This document shows positions 43,685 through 53,913 of a DNA stretch of 64,000 bases, piece by piece. Origin of the DNA: Paenibacillus terrigena DSM 21567 (lineage in GTDB: Bacteria > Bacillota > Bacilli > Paenibacillales > Paenibacillaceae). Under the pieces are notes generated by a model. It was not told the DNA's origin. It saw only the letters and a program-made list of their open reading frames with translations, and did no database searches. Numbering within the stretch: position 1 is the first letter of the stretch; every line of letters starts with the position of its first letter. Where the stretch lies: contig NZ_KB895422.1 in NCBI RefSeq assembly GCF_000374845.1, forward strand, positions 1-64,000. The letters are read 5' to 3'. A program made the position numbers and the translations under genes.

Positions 43685-45494
43685 TTTGTGAGGCGAGCTT
43701 CTCGCCAATCGACAGAGGCCTGAAATCTTCGATGGAGGCCTCTTTGATTTTCTTAAGGGAACCAAAATGTTTAAGCAGTGCCTTCCGACGCTTCTCTCCA
43801 ATCCCTGGAATCGAATCCAGCTTGGATGTAATCATCGATTTCCCCCGTTGCTCTCGGTGGAATGTAATGGCGAATCGATGCACTTCGTCCTGGATACGCT
43901 GTAAGAGATAGAACTCTTGGCTATCTCGCTTGAGCGGAACAACCTCTGCTGGATCACCGACCATGAGCTGCGCCGTCCGGTGCTTCTCATCCTTCACAAG
44001 ACCGCATACAGGGATAAATAACCCAAGTTCATTCTCTAGGACATCAACAGCTGCAGAAATCTGGCCCCGCCCACCATCAACGACGACGAGATCAGGCATC
44101 GGTAAGTTCTCCTTCAACACCCGCTCATAGCGGCGTCTGATGACCTCACGCATCGTGCCGTAATCATCGGGCCCGACGACCGTCTTAATCTTATACTTGC
44201 GGTATTCCTTCCTCGCAGGCTTCCCATCGATAAATACGACCATCGCGGATACCGGATCCGTCCCTTGAATATTCGAGTTATCGAAAGCTTCAATGCGATG
44301 CAGACTACCCAGTCCAATCCATTCTCCGAGGTTCTGTGCCGCCTTAACACTCCGTTCCTCATCCCGCTCGATCAATTTGAACTTCTCATCTAGCGCAATA
44401 TGCGCATTCTGCATCGCCATCTCGACGAGCTTCTTCTTCGAGCCGCGCTTCGGAATATTCACCTTTAGCTTGAGCCAAGCTCCGAGTGCATCTGCACCAT
44501 TCTCTGCGGACACTTCAGCAGCTTGTTCTGAATCGTCATCCGGCAAATAAATTTCACGCGGCAATGCGCTGTTCTCACTATAATATTGGCTTACGAAGGA
44601 CATAAAATCATCATACGCCGTTCCATAGTAAGGGAAGGTTGAAGAGTTACGCTGGATCATTTTGCCTTGGCGCATATAGAGAATCTGCACGGACATCCAA
44701 CCCTTATCGACGGCATATCCGAAGACGTCTCGGTCCATGTTATCGGCCGTAGTAATGTTCTGCTTCTCCATTAAAGCATCAATACTTATGATTTGATCGC
44801 GAAGCTCCTTCGCCCGTTCGAATTCGAGTGCTTCCGCCGCCTCGCCCATGCGCTGTTGCAAATCACGCTTAATCTCTTCATGTCCACCATTCAGAAACCG
44901 CGTAATCTCTTGGATCATCGCTTCATTCTGTGCTGCCGTGACGTCCTCAACACAAGGACCAAGGCATTGACCAATATGGTAATACAGACAAGCTTGGTTC
45001 GGAATGTTCATGCATTTGCGTAATGGATACAACCGATCAAGCAGCTTCTTCGTCTGCTGGGCAGCGAAGGCGTTCGGGTAAGGGCCAAAATATTTGGCTT
45101 TATCTTTCAATACACGTCGTGTCACTTCAAGACGCGGATGCGTGTCATTCGTAATTTTGATATATGGATAAGTCTTATCGTCCTTCAAAAGAACGTTGTA
45201 TCTTGGATAATGCGTCTTAATCAGGTTGCACTCCAGGATGAGTGCTTCCATGTTGCTCGCCGTCACGATATATTCGAAATCACGAATATCCGTAACTAGG
45301 CGCTGCGTCTTACCGTCATGACTGCCCGTGAAATAGGATCGAACACGATTCTTAAGCACCTTCGCCTTACCGACGTAGATAATCGTGCCTTCACTATTCT
45401 TCATCAGATAACATCCCGGTTGGTCCGGAAGAAGTGCTAATTTGTTGCGTATATTCTCCATTGCTTTCTCGTAATCATCCGGATGCTCCGTCAT
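43656..45494 (-). CDS. uvrC: Excinuclease ABC subunit C
   Basis: A 612-residue nucleotide-excision-repair endonuclease that cuts on both sides of a lesion with UvrAB. GIY-YIG domain at the N-terminus ([19 protein letters not shown]), UvrB-interacting UVR motif ([14 protein letters not shown], about 205-218), RNase H-like 5' nuclease domain ([26 protein letters not shown]), and C-terminal helix-hairpin-helix pair ([18 protein letters not shown]). Complete. The 3' end overlaps the convergent CPBP gene. Start ATG 45494 with GGGAG; ATG 45461 is an alternative. Confidence 0.96.
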   Translation of the reverse strand: MTEHPDDYEKAMENIRNKLALLPDQPGCYLMKNSEGTIIYVGKAKVLKNRVRSYFTGSHDGKTQRLVTDIRDFEYIVTASNMEALILECNLIKTHYPRYNVLLKDDKTYPYIKITNDTHPRLEVTRRVLKDKAKYFGPYPNAFAAQQTKKLLDRLYPLRKCMNIPNQACLYYHIGQCLGPCVEDVTAAQNEAMIQEITRFLNGGHEEIKRDLQQRMGEAAEALEFERAKELRDQIISIDALMEKQNITTADNMDRDVFGYAVDKGWMSVQILYMRQGKMIQRNSSTFPYYGTAYDDFMSFVSQYYSENSALPREIYLPDDDSEQAAEVSAENGADALGAWLKLKVNIPKRGSKKKLVEMAMQNAHIALDEKFKLIERDEERSVKAAQNLGEWIGLGSLHRIEAFDNSNIQGTDPVSAMVVFIDGKPARKEYRKYKIKTVVGPDDYGTMREVIRRRYERVLKENLPMPDLVVVDGGRGQISAAVDVLENELGLFIPVCGLVKDEKHRTAQLMVGDPAEVVPLKRDSQEFYLLQRIQDEVHRFAITFHREQRGKSMITSKLDSIPGIGEKRRKALLKHFGSLKKIKEASIEDFRPLSIGEKLASQIIQALQEES

Positions 45495-45580
45495 CTGTAT
45501 TCAACTCCCAATATGAAAACATAAGTTCGATATCCATTATATCAAACCTGATGCTTCGTGCCTATGAGGGATCATCGATT

Positions 45581-46915
45581 TCACTTCACAGATGCTGGCA
45601 ATCGCACGCCGATCAGCCGATCTTCCGCTTGAATGATGACCGTCCGGCCTGTCTTCAAGGTCGGCCCGTAGTAATGGGCATTCGTGCGAACCTTGAACAG
45701 CGCCTTCGTCGTATCGACATCCAGCCCATACAAGATGCCATCGGTCTGCGCACGGTACATCACGCTGCCATAAATCTCCACTTGAGCTGCTGGATTGTCA
45801 CCGGTCCAAGCCATCTCTTGGCTGTCCGACATCTTTATCCCTTTGATTTCTTGCGTATTGCGATCTTGGAACAAGAACTTCCCTTGGTGCATCGCGCCAA
45901 TGAAGCTTACATTCTGTGTCATGACGGCCCATGTCTTAACCGGTTTGCTCGCACCTGCTTCCGACGAGAAATCATACTGCGCAATGCGCTGCCCCTGTTC
46001 CATATAGAGGTTATTGCCGTCTAATAATATGCGACCTCCTCCGGAAGAATACGGCGGCTGCCCGGCCAGCTTATAGCTATACTCTCTCGTCTCACGGGCT
46101 TTGCCCGTCTGCAGATCCAATCCTAGAATCGTAAGCTTGCGATCCGGCACCGCATCGTCCATATTCCATTCATCGGTCCGCGAGAAAGCCATGCCGTTCT
46201 TCACTAGGATCGGCATATCCTGCCGAGATTGGCCCCATTTCTTCTTGCCCGTCTTTAGGTCGAACGCATTCAATTGTACGGACGTCAACGCGCCTTGTAC
46301 GGAAAACGTCGACAGCAGGACACCGTCCGCTTCCATCACGTCCAACGCATAATTGGCTTCCGGTTCTTCCGTGCTCCACAGCAATTTCCCTGTCGCTGCC
46401 GACAACGCATCGATTTTACGTTCATGATGCAGTACATAGACACGATCCCCTTGCGGAATCACATTGACGACTTCCGCATACTTCGCCGTCCATTTCGACT
46501 TGCCTTGGTTCGCGCTCACGGCATAGACTTGGCCTGCTTGCGAGACGCCGTAGACAACGCCTTGGTTCACCTTGATGGTCGACGTCAAATTCTGCCCATA
46601 CGTCCACTGCTTCTTCCCCGTCGCTGCATCGATCGCGACCAGCTTCTTATCTTTCAAAGCAAACACTTGATTCCCGACCGCCTGCGCCGTCGTAATCGCA
46701 TGCCACTGTTCATTGCGATCCACCGCGAATGTCCATGTCGGCTTCAGCTCTGGCATTTGTCCCATGACTCTACTATTCTGCATCACGTTCTCCGAGATGA
46801 CGGGCTTCTCCACCTGACCCACCGTTCCTGCGGCTAGCGCCGTACCGAATGTTCCGGCCCACAACGTTAACGCGATTCCGCCAACCAATACCTGTTTCCA
46901 TTTCGTATGTAGCAA
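45581..46915 (-). CDS. Secreted PQQ-like beta-propeller repeat protein
   Basis: A 444-residue exported protein: signal peptide (VLVGGIALTLWAGTFGTALAAG) and a propeller built of repeats with the pattern ALDAATGKKxW (AIDAATGKKQWTYG, AVSANQGKSKWTA, ALSAATGKLLWSTE, AFDLKTGKKKWGQ, GLDLQTGKARE). No catalytic motif is visible; relatives serve as binding scaffolds, e.g. BamB-like. Start taken as TTG 46915, eight to nine bases after GAGGAG; ATG 46936 has no ribosome binding site. Monocistronic. Confidence 0.85.
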   Translation of the reverse strand: MLHTKWKQVLVGGIALTLWAGTFGTALAAGTVGQVEKPVISENVMQNSRVMGQMPELKPTWTFAVDRNEQWHAITTAQAVGNQVFALKDKKLVAIDAATGKKQWTYGQNLTSTIKVNQGVVYGVSQAGQVYAVSANQGKSKWTAKYAEVVNVIPQGDRVYVLHHERKIDALSAATGKLLWSTEEPEANYALDVMEADGVLLSTFSVQGALTSVQLNAFDLKTGKKKWGQSRQDMPILVKNGMAFSRTDEWNMDDAVPDRKLTILGLDLQTGKARETREYSYKLAGQPPYSSGGGRILLDGNNLYMEQGQRIAQYDFSSEAGASKPVKTWAVMTQNVSFIGAMHQGKFLFQDRNTQEIKGIKMSDSQEMAWTGDNPAAQVEIYGSVMYRAQTDGILYGLDVDTTKALFKVRTNAHYYGPTLKTGRTVIIQAEDRLIGVRLPASVK

Positions 46916-47000
46916 ATCTCTGCACTCCTCTTCCATATCATGTTAATCATAGATATAGACGGCTGACTGCCCAAAATGTTTCAAAATCTTACCAGGCAAC

Positions 47001-47036
47001 AAAAAAAGCCCTCTCAGTTCACTCACTGAGAAGGCT
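47001..47036 (-). terminator. Intrinsic terminator after trxA
   Basis: GCCTTCTCAG / CTGAGAGGGC stem with an eight-base loop and seven Ts on the minus strand. Confidence 0.85.
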
Positions 47037-47056
47037 TCTATGAAGATCAATCAATC

Positions 47057-47374
47057 TTATTGGTGTTTGCCAACCATGCTTTTCAAAGCATCTTTCGAGT
47101 TCAGACCAACCACTTTATCAACCGGTTGACCGTCTTTGAACACGATCAATGTCGGGATGCTCATTACACCGAAACGGGAAGCCGTCTCAGGGTTCTCATC
47201 CACGTTCACTTTTGCGATTTTCAAGGAATCGCCGATTTCCGCATCAAGTGCTTCCAATTCTGGAGCAAGACGTTTACAAGGACCACACCAAGGTGCCCAG
47301 AAATCTACTAGAACGACGCCTTGACCTTCAACCTCCGTATTGAATGATTGATCGGTTACGTTTACAATTGCCAT
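47057..47374 (-). CDS. trxA: Thioredoxin
   Basis: A 105-residue cytosolic thiol-disulfide oxidoreductase, kept reduced by thioredoxin reductase. Active site WCGPC in VDFWAPWCGPCKRLAPELE, cis-Pro in SIPTLIVF. Standard length and start (AAAGGAGG before ATG 47374), with its own promoter and terminator. Confidence 0.96.
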   Translation of the reverse strand: MAIVNVTDQSFNTEVEGQGVVLVDFWAPWCGPCKRLAPELEALDAEIGDSLKIAKVNVDENPETASRFGVMSIPTLIVFKDGQPVDKVVGLNSKDALKSMVGKHQ

Positions 47375-47428
47375 GACAATGTCCTCCTTTATATAGAACC
47401 ATTTTTTTTTAGGTACTCATCAATTGAA

Positions 47429-47458
47429 AGTATACCACAACCAACTTCATTTTGTGAA
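47429..47458 (-). promoter_or_regulatory. trxA promoter
   Basis: TTCACA, 18 bases, then TATACT on the minus strand, with upstream TGTG extending the -10. Confidence 0.65.
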
Positions 47459-47488
47459 ATATGACTAAACTTTGTCACTTTAGGCGAC

Positions 47489-47518
47489 TTTACAAATAAA
47501 CGATTCTTTCGTTATACT
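47489..47518 (+). promoter_or_regulatory. Promoter of the small membrane protein gene
   Basis: TTTACA, 18 bases, then TATACT on the plus strand, about 75 bases ahead of the start at 47593. Confidence 0.55.
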
Positions 47519-47592
47519 AATAGTAATATTTGGATTCATGAATTGTGATGCTTATCATTGCAATAACGGAACCGATAGTCAGGGGGCAGATC

Positions 47593-47757
47593 ATGATGGA
47601 AGATACTATCAAATTATCCACGAACGATCCAACAAAACATGTGAATGAAGAAATTCGTAACGATTTCTCCGACGTAATGAATGGCTTCACTTTCATGTTT
47701 GGATTCATGTTCATTGTATTCTTCGCGATGGTGATCATTAAGTTCTTAGCGAGTTAA
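47593..47757 (+). CDS. Small single-span membrane protein, YqzM-like
   Basis: A 54-residue protein with a charged N-terminus (EEIRNDFSDVMNGF) and one C-terminal transmembrane helix (FTFMFGFMFIVFFAMVIIKFL). Layout resembles YqzM small proteins; resemblance only. ATG 47593 follows AGGGGG at normal spacing; the frame extends to 47545 without a site. It has its own promoter and terminator, which supports a real gene. Confidence 0.7.
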   Translation: MMEDTIKLSTNDPTKHVNEEIRNDFSDVMNGFTFMFGFMFIVFFAMVIIKFLAS

Positions 47758-47782
47758 ACCAAGCGAAATCAGGAAACGAATA

Positions 47783-47829
47783 AAGTCTGAACCGCTGTCT
47801 TCACTGACAATAAGGTTCAGACTTTTTTA
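47783..47829. terminator. Bidirectional terminator
   Basis: Perfect 11-bp stem AAGTCTGAACC / GGTTCAGACTT with a 20-base loop and a T-tract; ends the small membrane protein gene and could also stop the sulfate operon. Confidence 0.8.
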
Positions 47830-47840
47830 TTATTTACGAA

Positions 47841-48035
47841 TTAATTCGAAGTTAATCGCTCAGAAGGAGACGGAGGTGGGGAATAATTCAGCTCAAATCG
47901 TTTGCGCTCCGTGCGCTCCAACTGAACAATTTTGCCATCATGAACTGTGATGAGTACAGAACCGAACTCCATACCATTCAATAACGCAACAATCTGATCA
48001 CGCCAACGCTCATCAATCTCCAGCGTTCTCCCCAT
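47841..48035 (-). CDS. YezD family protein (DUF2292)
   Basis: A 64-residue soluble protein matching YezD (ITVHDGKIVQLERTERKRF is the conserved core). Function unknown, but yezD-type genes recur in sulfur-assimilation loci, as here: it follows the sulfate permease gene cysW by 97 bases on the same strand. ATG 48035 is preferred over ATG 48041, which overlaps AAGGAGG. Confidence 0.82.
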   Translation of the reverse strand: MGRTLEIDERWRDQIVALLNGMEFGSVLITVHDGKIVQLERTERKRFELNYSPPPSPSERLTSN

Positions 48036-48132
48036 ACACATCCTCCTTATTCCCCAAGAAAGAAATTCATTTCATTCCGACCTATTTACTGAGATTTGGT
48101 AATTATTATCTTATCATCTTACGCTTATGTCG

Positions 48133-49020
48133 TCAATTCATCCTATTTCTAGCAGCGGCACGCTGCTGTCGACGTTCAATCAGACTCTTCGCGACTAACG
48201 TCACGAGCGCTAAGGCCACAAGCAGCGATGCAACCGCAAATGCAGCGGAGAATTGATATTCGTTGTATAGAATTTCGATATGCAGCGGAAGCGTGTTCGT
48301 CTCGCCCCGGATATGTCCTGACACGACAGAGACGGCGCCAAATTCGCCAATCGCTCGCGCATTGCAGAGGATGATGCCGTAGAGCAGTCCCCATTTGATA
48401 TTCGGCATAGTCACATGCCAGAAGATATGCCACCCTTTTGCCCCAAGACTTGCAGCCGCTTCTTCTTCCTGCTTGCCCTGTGCCTGCATGAGCGGAATCA
48501 ACTCACGCGCAACGAATGGGAATGTCACGAACGTTGTCGCCAGAATAATTCCAGGCACAGCATAGACAATCTGCAGATGATTCGCCTCAAGAAATGGCCC
48601 GAACCATCCCCTTGCCCCGAACAATAGCACATACACCAGCCCCGATATAACTGGCGATACGGCAAATGGCAGGTCGATCAGCGTCAGCAGAATATTTTTG
48701 CCGCGGAACTGAAACTTCGTGATCGTCCATGCGGCAGCCACGCCAAATAATGTATTCAACGGTACTGCGATGAGTGCAACGAGCAGCGTTAACTTCAGAG
48801 CAGATATTGCATCAGGTTCGATTAAAGCCGTAAGATATAGCTCTACTCCCTTCTTCAACCCTTCATAAATCACCGTAACTAACGGCAATATGAGTATCAA
48901 CCCGACGAATAATAAAGCGATCGTAATCCAGAGCCATCGAAACGGCAGCGACTCTGTCGCGTGTCTCGGCCTCACCTCCGAACTTCCAGCCAAGCCGTTC
49001 ATTGTTGTTGAACCTGCCAT
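48133..49020 (-). CDS. cysW: Sulfate ABC transporter permease CysW
   Basis: A 295-residue inner-membrane permease with six helices and the EAA loop ([24 protein letters not shown]) that contacts the ATPase. Pairs with CysT for sulfate/thiosulfate import. AGGAGGTG precedes ATG 49020. The N-terminal 30 residues are an extra cytoplasmic stretch. No cysA ATPase gene is found in the operon. Confidence 0.92.
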   Translation of the reverse strand: MAGSTTMNGLAGSSEVRPRHATESLPFRWLWITIALLFVGLILILPLVTVIYEGLKKGVELYLTALIEPDAISALKLTLLVALIAVPLNTLFGVAAAWTITKFQFRGKNILLTLIDLPFAVSPVISGLVYVLLFGARGWFGPFLEANHLQIVYAVPGIILATTFVTFPFVARELIPLMQAQGKQEEEAAASLGAKGWHIFWHVTMPNIKWGLLYGIILCNARAIGEFGAVSVVSGHIRGETNTLPLHIEILYNEYQFSAAFAVASLLVALALVTLVAKSLIERRQQRAAARNRMN

Positions 49021-49034
49021 ACTTCACCTCCTAC

Positions 49035-49874
49035 CTATTCTGAGATAGCTTGATGCTGACTGCGCCACTGCAAGAAGTTGATGACCAAGAGCATCACGAA
49101 TGAACTGAGCAGCATCACGAGTGCAATAGCCGTGGCTCCCGCATAATCGAATTGCTCCAACTTCGTCATAATGAGCAGCGGAGCAATTTCCGTCTTAAAC
49201 GGCATATTGCCGGCGATGAAGACAACCGAGCCATACTCACCTATCGCCCTCGCAAAGGCAAGTGCAAATCCTGTCCATAACGCTGGGGTCAATTCCGGAA
49301 GAATAACGCTTCGAAAGGTTCTCCAGCGATAAGCGCCAAGCGTCACCGCTGCTTCTTCTATTTCACGGTCCAGCTCCTGAAGGACGGGTTGAACTGTCCT
49401 CACAACGAAGGGGAGTCCGATAAATATAAGCGCAATCGTAATCCCGATTTGGGTGTAGGCAATTTTGATACCAAGCGGCGCGAACAGTTTCCCGATGAAC
49501 CCATTCTCTGCATAAATGGCGGTTAATGCGATCCCAGCGACGGCTGTTGGCAGAGCAAAGGGAAGATCGATAATCCCATCAATCAGCTTCTTGCCTGGGA
49601 ACTTATATCTGACAAGTACCCAAGCAAGTAAGAGACCGAAGATTACATTAATGACCGCAGCATAGAATGCGGATAAGAAAGTGACGCGATATGAAGCGAT
49701 AACCCGCGGATCCGATATCGTCTGCCAGATTTTATCCCAGCTCGCATTGGCCGTCTCCACGAACAGACTGGCGAGCGGGATCAGAACAATAATGCTCAGA
49801 TAGAAGATCGAATAACCTAAGGTGAGGCCAAACCCCGGCAGTACTCTGATACGTTTGGATTTCAGCTTTGTCAT
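49035..49874 (-). CDS. cysT: Sulfate ABC transporter permease CysT
   Basis: A 279-residue permease with six membrane helices and the EAA loop ([25 protein letters not shown]). Family motifs [22 protein letters not shown] and [11 protein letters not shown] are typical of CysT. It starts two bases after the binding-protein gene and is 14 bases before cysW. Confidence 0.92.
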   Translation of the reverse strand: MTKLKSKRIRVLPGFGLTLGYSIFYLSIIVLIPLASLFVETANASWDKIWQTISDPRVIASYRVTFLSAFYAAVINVIFGLLLAWVLVRYKFPGKKLIDGIIDLPFALPTAVAGIALTAIYAENGFIGKLFAPLGIKIAYTQIGITIALIFIGLPFVVRTVQPVLQELDREIEEAAVTLGAYRWRTFRSVILPELTPALWTGFALAFARAIGEYGSVVFIAGNMPFKTEIAPLLIMTKLEQFDYAGATAIALVMLLSSFVMLLVINFLQWRSQHQAISE

Positions 49875-49876
49875 TT

Positions 49877-50920
49877 TTATTTACCTGCAGCATATATCTG
49901 ATCGAACAATCCACCATCTGCGAAGTGCTTCGCTTGCGCAGCGCTCCAGCCCCCGAAATCTTTATCAATCGTTAAGAGCTTGAGTGTTGGAAACTGGTCC
50001 TTATACTTGTCAGCCACATCCTTCAGAATCGGACGATAGAAGTTCTTCGCAACAAGATCCTGCGCCTCCGGTGTGTAGAGATACTTCAAATACTCTTCGG
50101 CTACCTCCCGCGTGCCGTGTTCATCTACAACTTTATCAACGACCGCGACAGGCGGTTCTGCCAGAATACTCAGCGAAGGATAGACAATTTCGAATTTATC
50201 TTTACCCAGCTCATTGGTCGACAACAAGGCTTCATTTTCCCAAGCCAGCAGCACATCACCAATACCACGCTCCACAAAGGTCGTCGTCGAGCCGCGTGCG
50301 CCGGAATCCAGAACCGGTACGTTCTTGAACAATTTCGCGACGAACTCTTTCGCTTTATTCTCATCGCCGCCATTCTGCTCGAGCGCGTAGCCCCATGCTG
50401 CAAGATAGTTCCACCGTGCTCCGCCGGATGTTTTCGGGTTTGGTGTGATAACCCCTATGCCGTCTTTGACGAGATCACTCCAATCATGAATGCCTTTCGG
50501 ATTGCCCTTGCGCACCAGGAAGACGATCGTCGACGTATAGGGCGCGCTGTTATCCTCGAATTTCTTCTGCCACCCTTCTTGGATAAGGCCTGCCTTCTGA
50601 ACCGCATCCACATCATAGCCCAGCGCGAGCGTAACCACATCCGCTTTGAGTCCATTCACAACGGAGAGGCTTTGCTTCCCAGAACCACCGTGCGATTGTT
50701 TAATCGTAACGGTCTGACCGGTTTTCTTTTGCCAATAGTCACTGAATAATTTGTTATAAGCCGCATATAATTCTCGAGTCGGATCATAAGAGACATTCAG
50801 CAGTTCGACTGGTTTTTTGGCTGGCTCCGATTTGGGTGCATCGGCCGTCTTGGATCCGCACGCTGCCGCGGTTACGGCTAATAATAATAAGACGACGATG
50901 GTGGTTACTCTCTTCTTCAT
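49877..50920 (-). CDS. sbp: Sulfate ABC transporter substrate-binding lipoprotein
   Basis: A 347-residue lipoprotein: signal with lipobox LAVTAAAC (Cys21 lipidated), then a mature domain with the sulfate-binding family sequences [57 protein letters not shown] and [29 protein letters not shown]. Captures sulfate/thiosulfate at the membrane surface for CysTW. First gene of the operon, behind a long structured leader. Confidence 0.94.
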   Translation of the reverse strand: MKKRVTTIVVLLLLAVTAAACGSKTADAPKSEPAKKPVELLNVSYDPTRELYAAYNKLFSDYWQKKTGQTVTIKQSHGGSGKQSLSVVNGLKADVVTLALGYDVDAVQKAGLIQEGWQKKFEDNSAPYTSTIVFLVRKGNPKGIHDWSDLVKDGIGVITPNPKTSGGARWNYLAAWGYALEQNGGDENKAKEFVAKLFKNVPVLDSGARGSTTTFVERGIGDVLLAWENEALLSTNELGKDKFEIVYPSLSILAEPPVAVVDKVVDEHGTREVAEEYLKYLYTPEAQDLVAKNFYRPILKDVADKYKDQFPTLKLLTIDKDFGGWSAAQAKHFADGGLFDQIYAAGK

Positions 50921-50954
50921 ACGATTTTTCCCCTCTCAACATGCAAAATGAAAA

Positions 50955-51045
50955 GGACAGCGGGAAGAAACGAATACGATGTGCAAATAAAGGTTGTAAA
51001 TATCTACAATCCCTTTTTGAATCGCATCGTTTCCTCCGGCTGTCC
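50955..51045 (-). promoter_or_regulatory. Long leader hairpin upstream of the sulfate operon
   Basis: On the minus strand GGACAGCCGGAGGAAACGA pairs over about 18 positions with TCGTTTCTTCCCGCTGTCC, enclosing a smaller TTGTA-GATAT-TTACAA hairpin; TTTTCATTTT follows. It lies inside the 5' untranslated region, between the promoter and the sbp start. It could be an attenuator or protein/ligand-sensing leader. No known riboswitch class recognised. Confidence 0.6.
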
Positions 51046-51059
51046 GGTCGAAAACTTAT

Positions 51060-51118
51060 AATTCCTATTTAATTACTTGGTTTAAACGTAATATACCAAC
51101 TGCCTAGAGAAATGTCAA
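51060..51118 (-). promoter_or_regulatory. Sulfate operon promoter with CymR-like half-site
   Basis: TTGACA, 17 bases, TATATT on the minus strand (51090-51118). Downstream, ATAGGAATT (51060-51068) resembles the ATnGGAATT half of CymR boxes, which repress sulfur genes when cysteine is plentiful. The promoter is strong by consensus; the CymR link is inference. Confidence 0.7.
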
Positions 51119-51140
51119 TCCTTATTTTCGAGGAAAATAA

Positions 51141-51182
51141 CAAAAAAGCCAGCTGACTCTCCCGAAGGAATCACACTGGCTT
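51141..51182 (-). terminator. Intrinsic terminator after dnaI
   Basis: AGCCAG / CTGGCT outer stem with inner TTCC / GGGA-type pairing; six Ts follow on the minus strand. Confidence 0.7.
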
Positions 51183-51193
51183 GTCGCTATGTT

Positions 51194-52153
51194 TTAGTTC
51201 TTTTTGCGTCCGCGTTTGTTCTCGCCATTCACCACAATGACATCGACGAATGGCCGAATACGATCCATTAGCCTCTGGCCTTTGTAGGCCTCTTCACCGT
51301 CTTTGCTCGTGAAGCTAAAGTGCTTCTCCAGCGCATCCAATTCATAATTCGAGGTATAGAAGGTTGGCTTGCGGTTCATCCGATAATTCAGAATTGATCC
51401 GAGCACATGGTCCCTCGCCCAAGGATTCATGTTCTCAGCACCAACGTCATCGAAGATCAGAATGTCCGTCTCCTTCAAGACTTCCATCGTCTCCTTTAAT
51501 TTGGCCCCGTCTAACATCATCGATTTCAAATCCTCGACGAACTCTGGCATATAGACGATCGCACCTGTGAATCCTTCCTTCGCAAGCTCATACAACAAGT
51601 AACACATCAAGAAGGTCTTCCCTGTACCGAATTTCCCGACCAAGTACAGTCCGTTCGTCTGAAGCCCCTCTTCCTTCGTCCGTAAAATATACGTCAACAC
51701 TTGGTTCGCAGCCGAAGCCCGCTCCAAGTCTTTCACGAGAATCTCATCAGCTGAATAGCCTTCCTTAAGAGCCCGATCGTCCACGTAGAAGCTCCGGATC
51801 CGCTCACGAACTTGATCTTGTCGTTGTTGACCAAGGAATTTCTTGCAAGATACTTTGCTATCATAGACTTGGGTCAATCCATTGACGGTGTCGCAGGAGA
51901 TTTTGGTATAGTGCCCTTGCATATCATTCGGACATTGATCTAACCCTGGGCATTGCGAGCAGTTGTTGTACTCCGTAACGTATTGATACAAGCGATTCAT
52001 ATTCTGTTGAAGAACTTGTTCCGTGATGTCCGGGTATTTCGCACGCAGCTTCACAATCAGCGGATTCGCAATCAGCTCCGCCTTCTTCCGTTCTACCTTT
52101 TGCCACATTTCTTGACTTGGAATTCGTTTTAATAGATCTCCGAGTGAGTCCAT
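51194..52153 (-). CDS. dnaI: Primosomal protein DnaI (helicase loader ATPase)
   Basis: A 319-residue AAA+ protein that loads the replicative helicase DnaC with DnaB and DnaD. The N-terminal DnaI domain (1-130) has zinc-ligand cysteines in CSQCPGLDQCP and a further KISCDT; the AAA+ domain has Walker A VGKFGTGKTF and Walker B ILIFDDVGAE. ATG 52153 is preferred; ATG 52165 abuts AGGAG. It follows dnaB closely (23 bases), the standard order. The C-terminal tail is basic (GENKRGRKKN). Confidence 0.95.
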   Translation of the reverse strand: MDSLGDLLKRIPSQEMWQKVERKKAELIANPLIVKLRAKYPDITEQVLQQNMNRLYQYVTEYNNCSQCPGLDQCPNDMQGHYTKISCDTVNGLTQVYDSKVSCKKFLGQQRQDQVRERIRSFYVDDRALKEGYSADEILVKDLERASAANQVLTYILRTKEEGLQTNGLYLVGKFGTGKTFLMCYLLYELAKEGFTGAIVYMPEFVEDLKSMMLDGAKLKETMEVLKETDILIFDDVGAENMNPWARDHVLGSILNYRMNRKPTFYTSNYELDALEKHFSFTSKDGEEAYKGQRLMDRIRPFVDVIVVNGENKRGRKKN

Positions 52154-52176
52154 GACACAATACATCTCCTCTCTTC

Positions 52177-53706
52177 TTAGGATTTACCATCTAGTTTCCG
52201 CGCAACTTTGCGCATTTCTTCTAATTCTTCTGGAGTTACGGCCATACCTTGCGGCACATCTTGAATAATCGGAATGCTCGGCTTCTGCTTCGCAGATCTC
52301 GAATACCCTGATCCGCTGCGCCCGCGTGAGCCCGATGCGGCGGATTTGCTGGTCCGCTCTTGCTCCAGCCGCTGCTTGAATTGACTCTGATCTCGAATAT
52401 GTTGTACAGCGAGTTCATAAGTGGTAATCTGCTTCATCAGCATCGTGGATGCAATGGAATCCACAAAATTCCGGTTCAAACGTTGATCCGTGCCTGAGAC
52501 GAGCAACGTCATCAGGTAGTGAATTAAAACATTGATAACTTCTTCAGGCAATTTATAATTCAAATCGATTTTCTCGAACATGTCCATCATATTATCCGGT
52601 ACGGAGCCCGGGAAGAACTTCTTGAGCAACATCGTATAAGGTTCATTACGAAGCATCATATTATATTGATGGATATCGCATTTCCCCTGGAATTGCGGCG
52701 GCACATCCAGATAGAATTCCATCTCCACGGCATATTCTTCCTGCGGTTGATCCTCTCCGGTAAGGTCTACTGAATCACGAAGTGCGATGACCTTCTTCGC
52801 ATACCGATCACTCGTCTCACTCCGTTTCTTCCCTTGACGGAACTGCAGGTTCGCCCGGTGCTGCAGCTCATCGAGCAGGACTTCGCCTTGATCAGAGAAG
52901 ACGCCTTCCTCATCCAATAGTCCACAGATGTCTTGCAGACTTAGTTGATATTTGTGAACGATGTAATTGATCATACCCATTTGTTCATGCTCATAACGCA
53001 GCCGCTCGACGAATGCGCGATTCTTCGAGATGCGTGGGAACCGTGAAATAATATCCGCATAATTCAGCGTCTCCTCCGAGCCTATCGCCTGATACCCCGG
53101 ATGCCGGGAAGGAGCAACCTCGGATAACGCCTGTTCCAGCTCATAATCTATCACATGTGTGTTCAATTGGAACAGTTCATAGAATGGGATCGATAGATCT
53201 TCTTTATGAACGGCCTTATGAGCAATCTCGGCAGGCTCTTCTGTGCAGAATTCCTCACGAAGTGATAGGACCGAGAACTTTCCTACTTTATCCCGTAATA
53301 ACAGCGTGAGGTGCTGTGTCTTAAAAAATTCATTCGGTGACAACGGCGCGTAGAGCTCATATTCATACAGACTATCATCCTGCTCGGGTATGTAGATCCG
53401 CGACGTATGCAATAACCCTACCGCTTCGAGCTTCGATGTGATCTCGATCAGCTGCTTACGGCCTTTCTCACTTGGGTCGATCCCTAGGGTGAGGAAGAGA
53501 CGGCGCTGCTGTTCAATCCGCGAATATCCGACACGATCACTCGAAATATGTTGGTAGAGAAATTGATAGAAACTAATCGCAAGTCCACCAACCATCGGTT
53601 GATAAATATAGGAGAGCATTTTCGAATCCATCCCGCTGAGCGAGAAGTCCCTGAACGTACAATACCGATGATGTTCGGTAAACTGCATTAGATTTGAAAT
53701 ACGCAC
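52177..53706 (-). CDS. dnaB: Replication initiation/membrane attachment protein DnaB
   Basis: A 509-residue primosome component of Bacilli (not the helicase). It has two DnaD-like domains: an N-terminal winged-helix region (about 20-120) and a C-terminal DnaD_2 domain (about 330-440), then a serine/arginine-rich linker (SKSAASGSRGRSGSGYSRS). It attaches the origin to the membrane and helps load the helicase. Start is GTG 53706 or ATG 53688; neither has an ideal ribosome binding site. Co-transcribed with dnaI. Confidence 0.9.
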   Translation of the reverse strand: MRISNLMQFTEHHRYCTFRDFSLSGMDSKMLSYIYQPMVGGLAISFYQFLYQHISSDRVGYSRIEQQRRLFLTLGIDPSEKGRKQLIEITSKLEAVGLLHTSRIYIPEQDDSLYEYELYAPLSPNEFFKTQHLTLLLRDKVGKFSVLSLREEFCTEEPAEIAHKAVHKEDLSIPFYELFQLNTHVIDYELEQALSEVAPSRHPGYQAIGSEETLNYADIISRFPRISKNRAFVERLRYEHEQMGMINYIVHKYQLSLQDICGLLDEEGVFSDQGEVLLDELQHRANLQFRQGKKRSETSDRYAKKVIALRDSVDLTGEDQPQEEYAVEMEFYLDVPPQFQGKCDIHQYNMMLRNEPYTMLLKKFFPGSVPDNMMDMFEKIDLNYKLPEEVINVLIHYLMTLLVSGTDQRLNRNFVDSIASTMLMKQITTYELAVQHIRDQSQFKQRLEQERTSKSAASGSRGRSGSGYSRSAKQKPSIPIIQDVPQGMAVTPEELEEMRKVARKLDGKS

Positions 53707-53847
53707 CCTTCACTACACCCCATTTTTCCCCATTAATTCCGTACTTCAAGCATCCTTTTATTCTATCATAAAAAAAGAGCCAAGTCTGTCTCTGGAGAAC
53801 TCTACCACGAATATGATCAATAACTCGACAGGTTCTATCATCGAAAA

Positions 53848-53877
53848 TTCGACAGTGTTATCCATATTGCGTATAAT
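53848..53877 (+). promoter_or_regulatory. tagO promoter
   Basis: TTCGAC, 18 bases, then perfect TATAAT; the expected transcription start (about 53884) leaves a leader of about 30 bases. Confidence 0.65.
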
Positions 53878-53913
53878 ACGTAATGGACAACAAACTAATG
53901 GATGGTGATCGTT

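Noticed and set aside
46274-46837. 187-codon plus-strand frame antisense to the PQQ-propeller gene
   Set aside because: Rich in Arg/His/Cys as expected for antisense translation, with no start signals.
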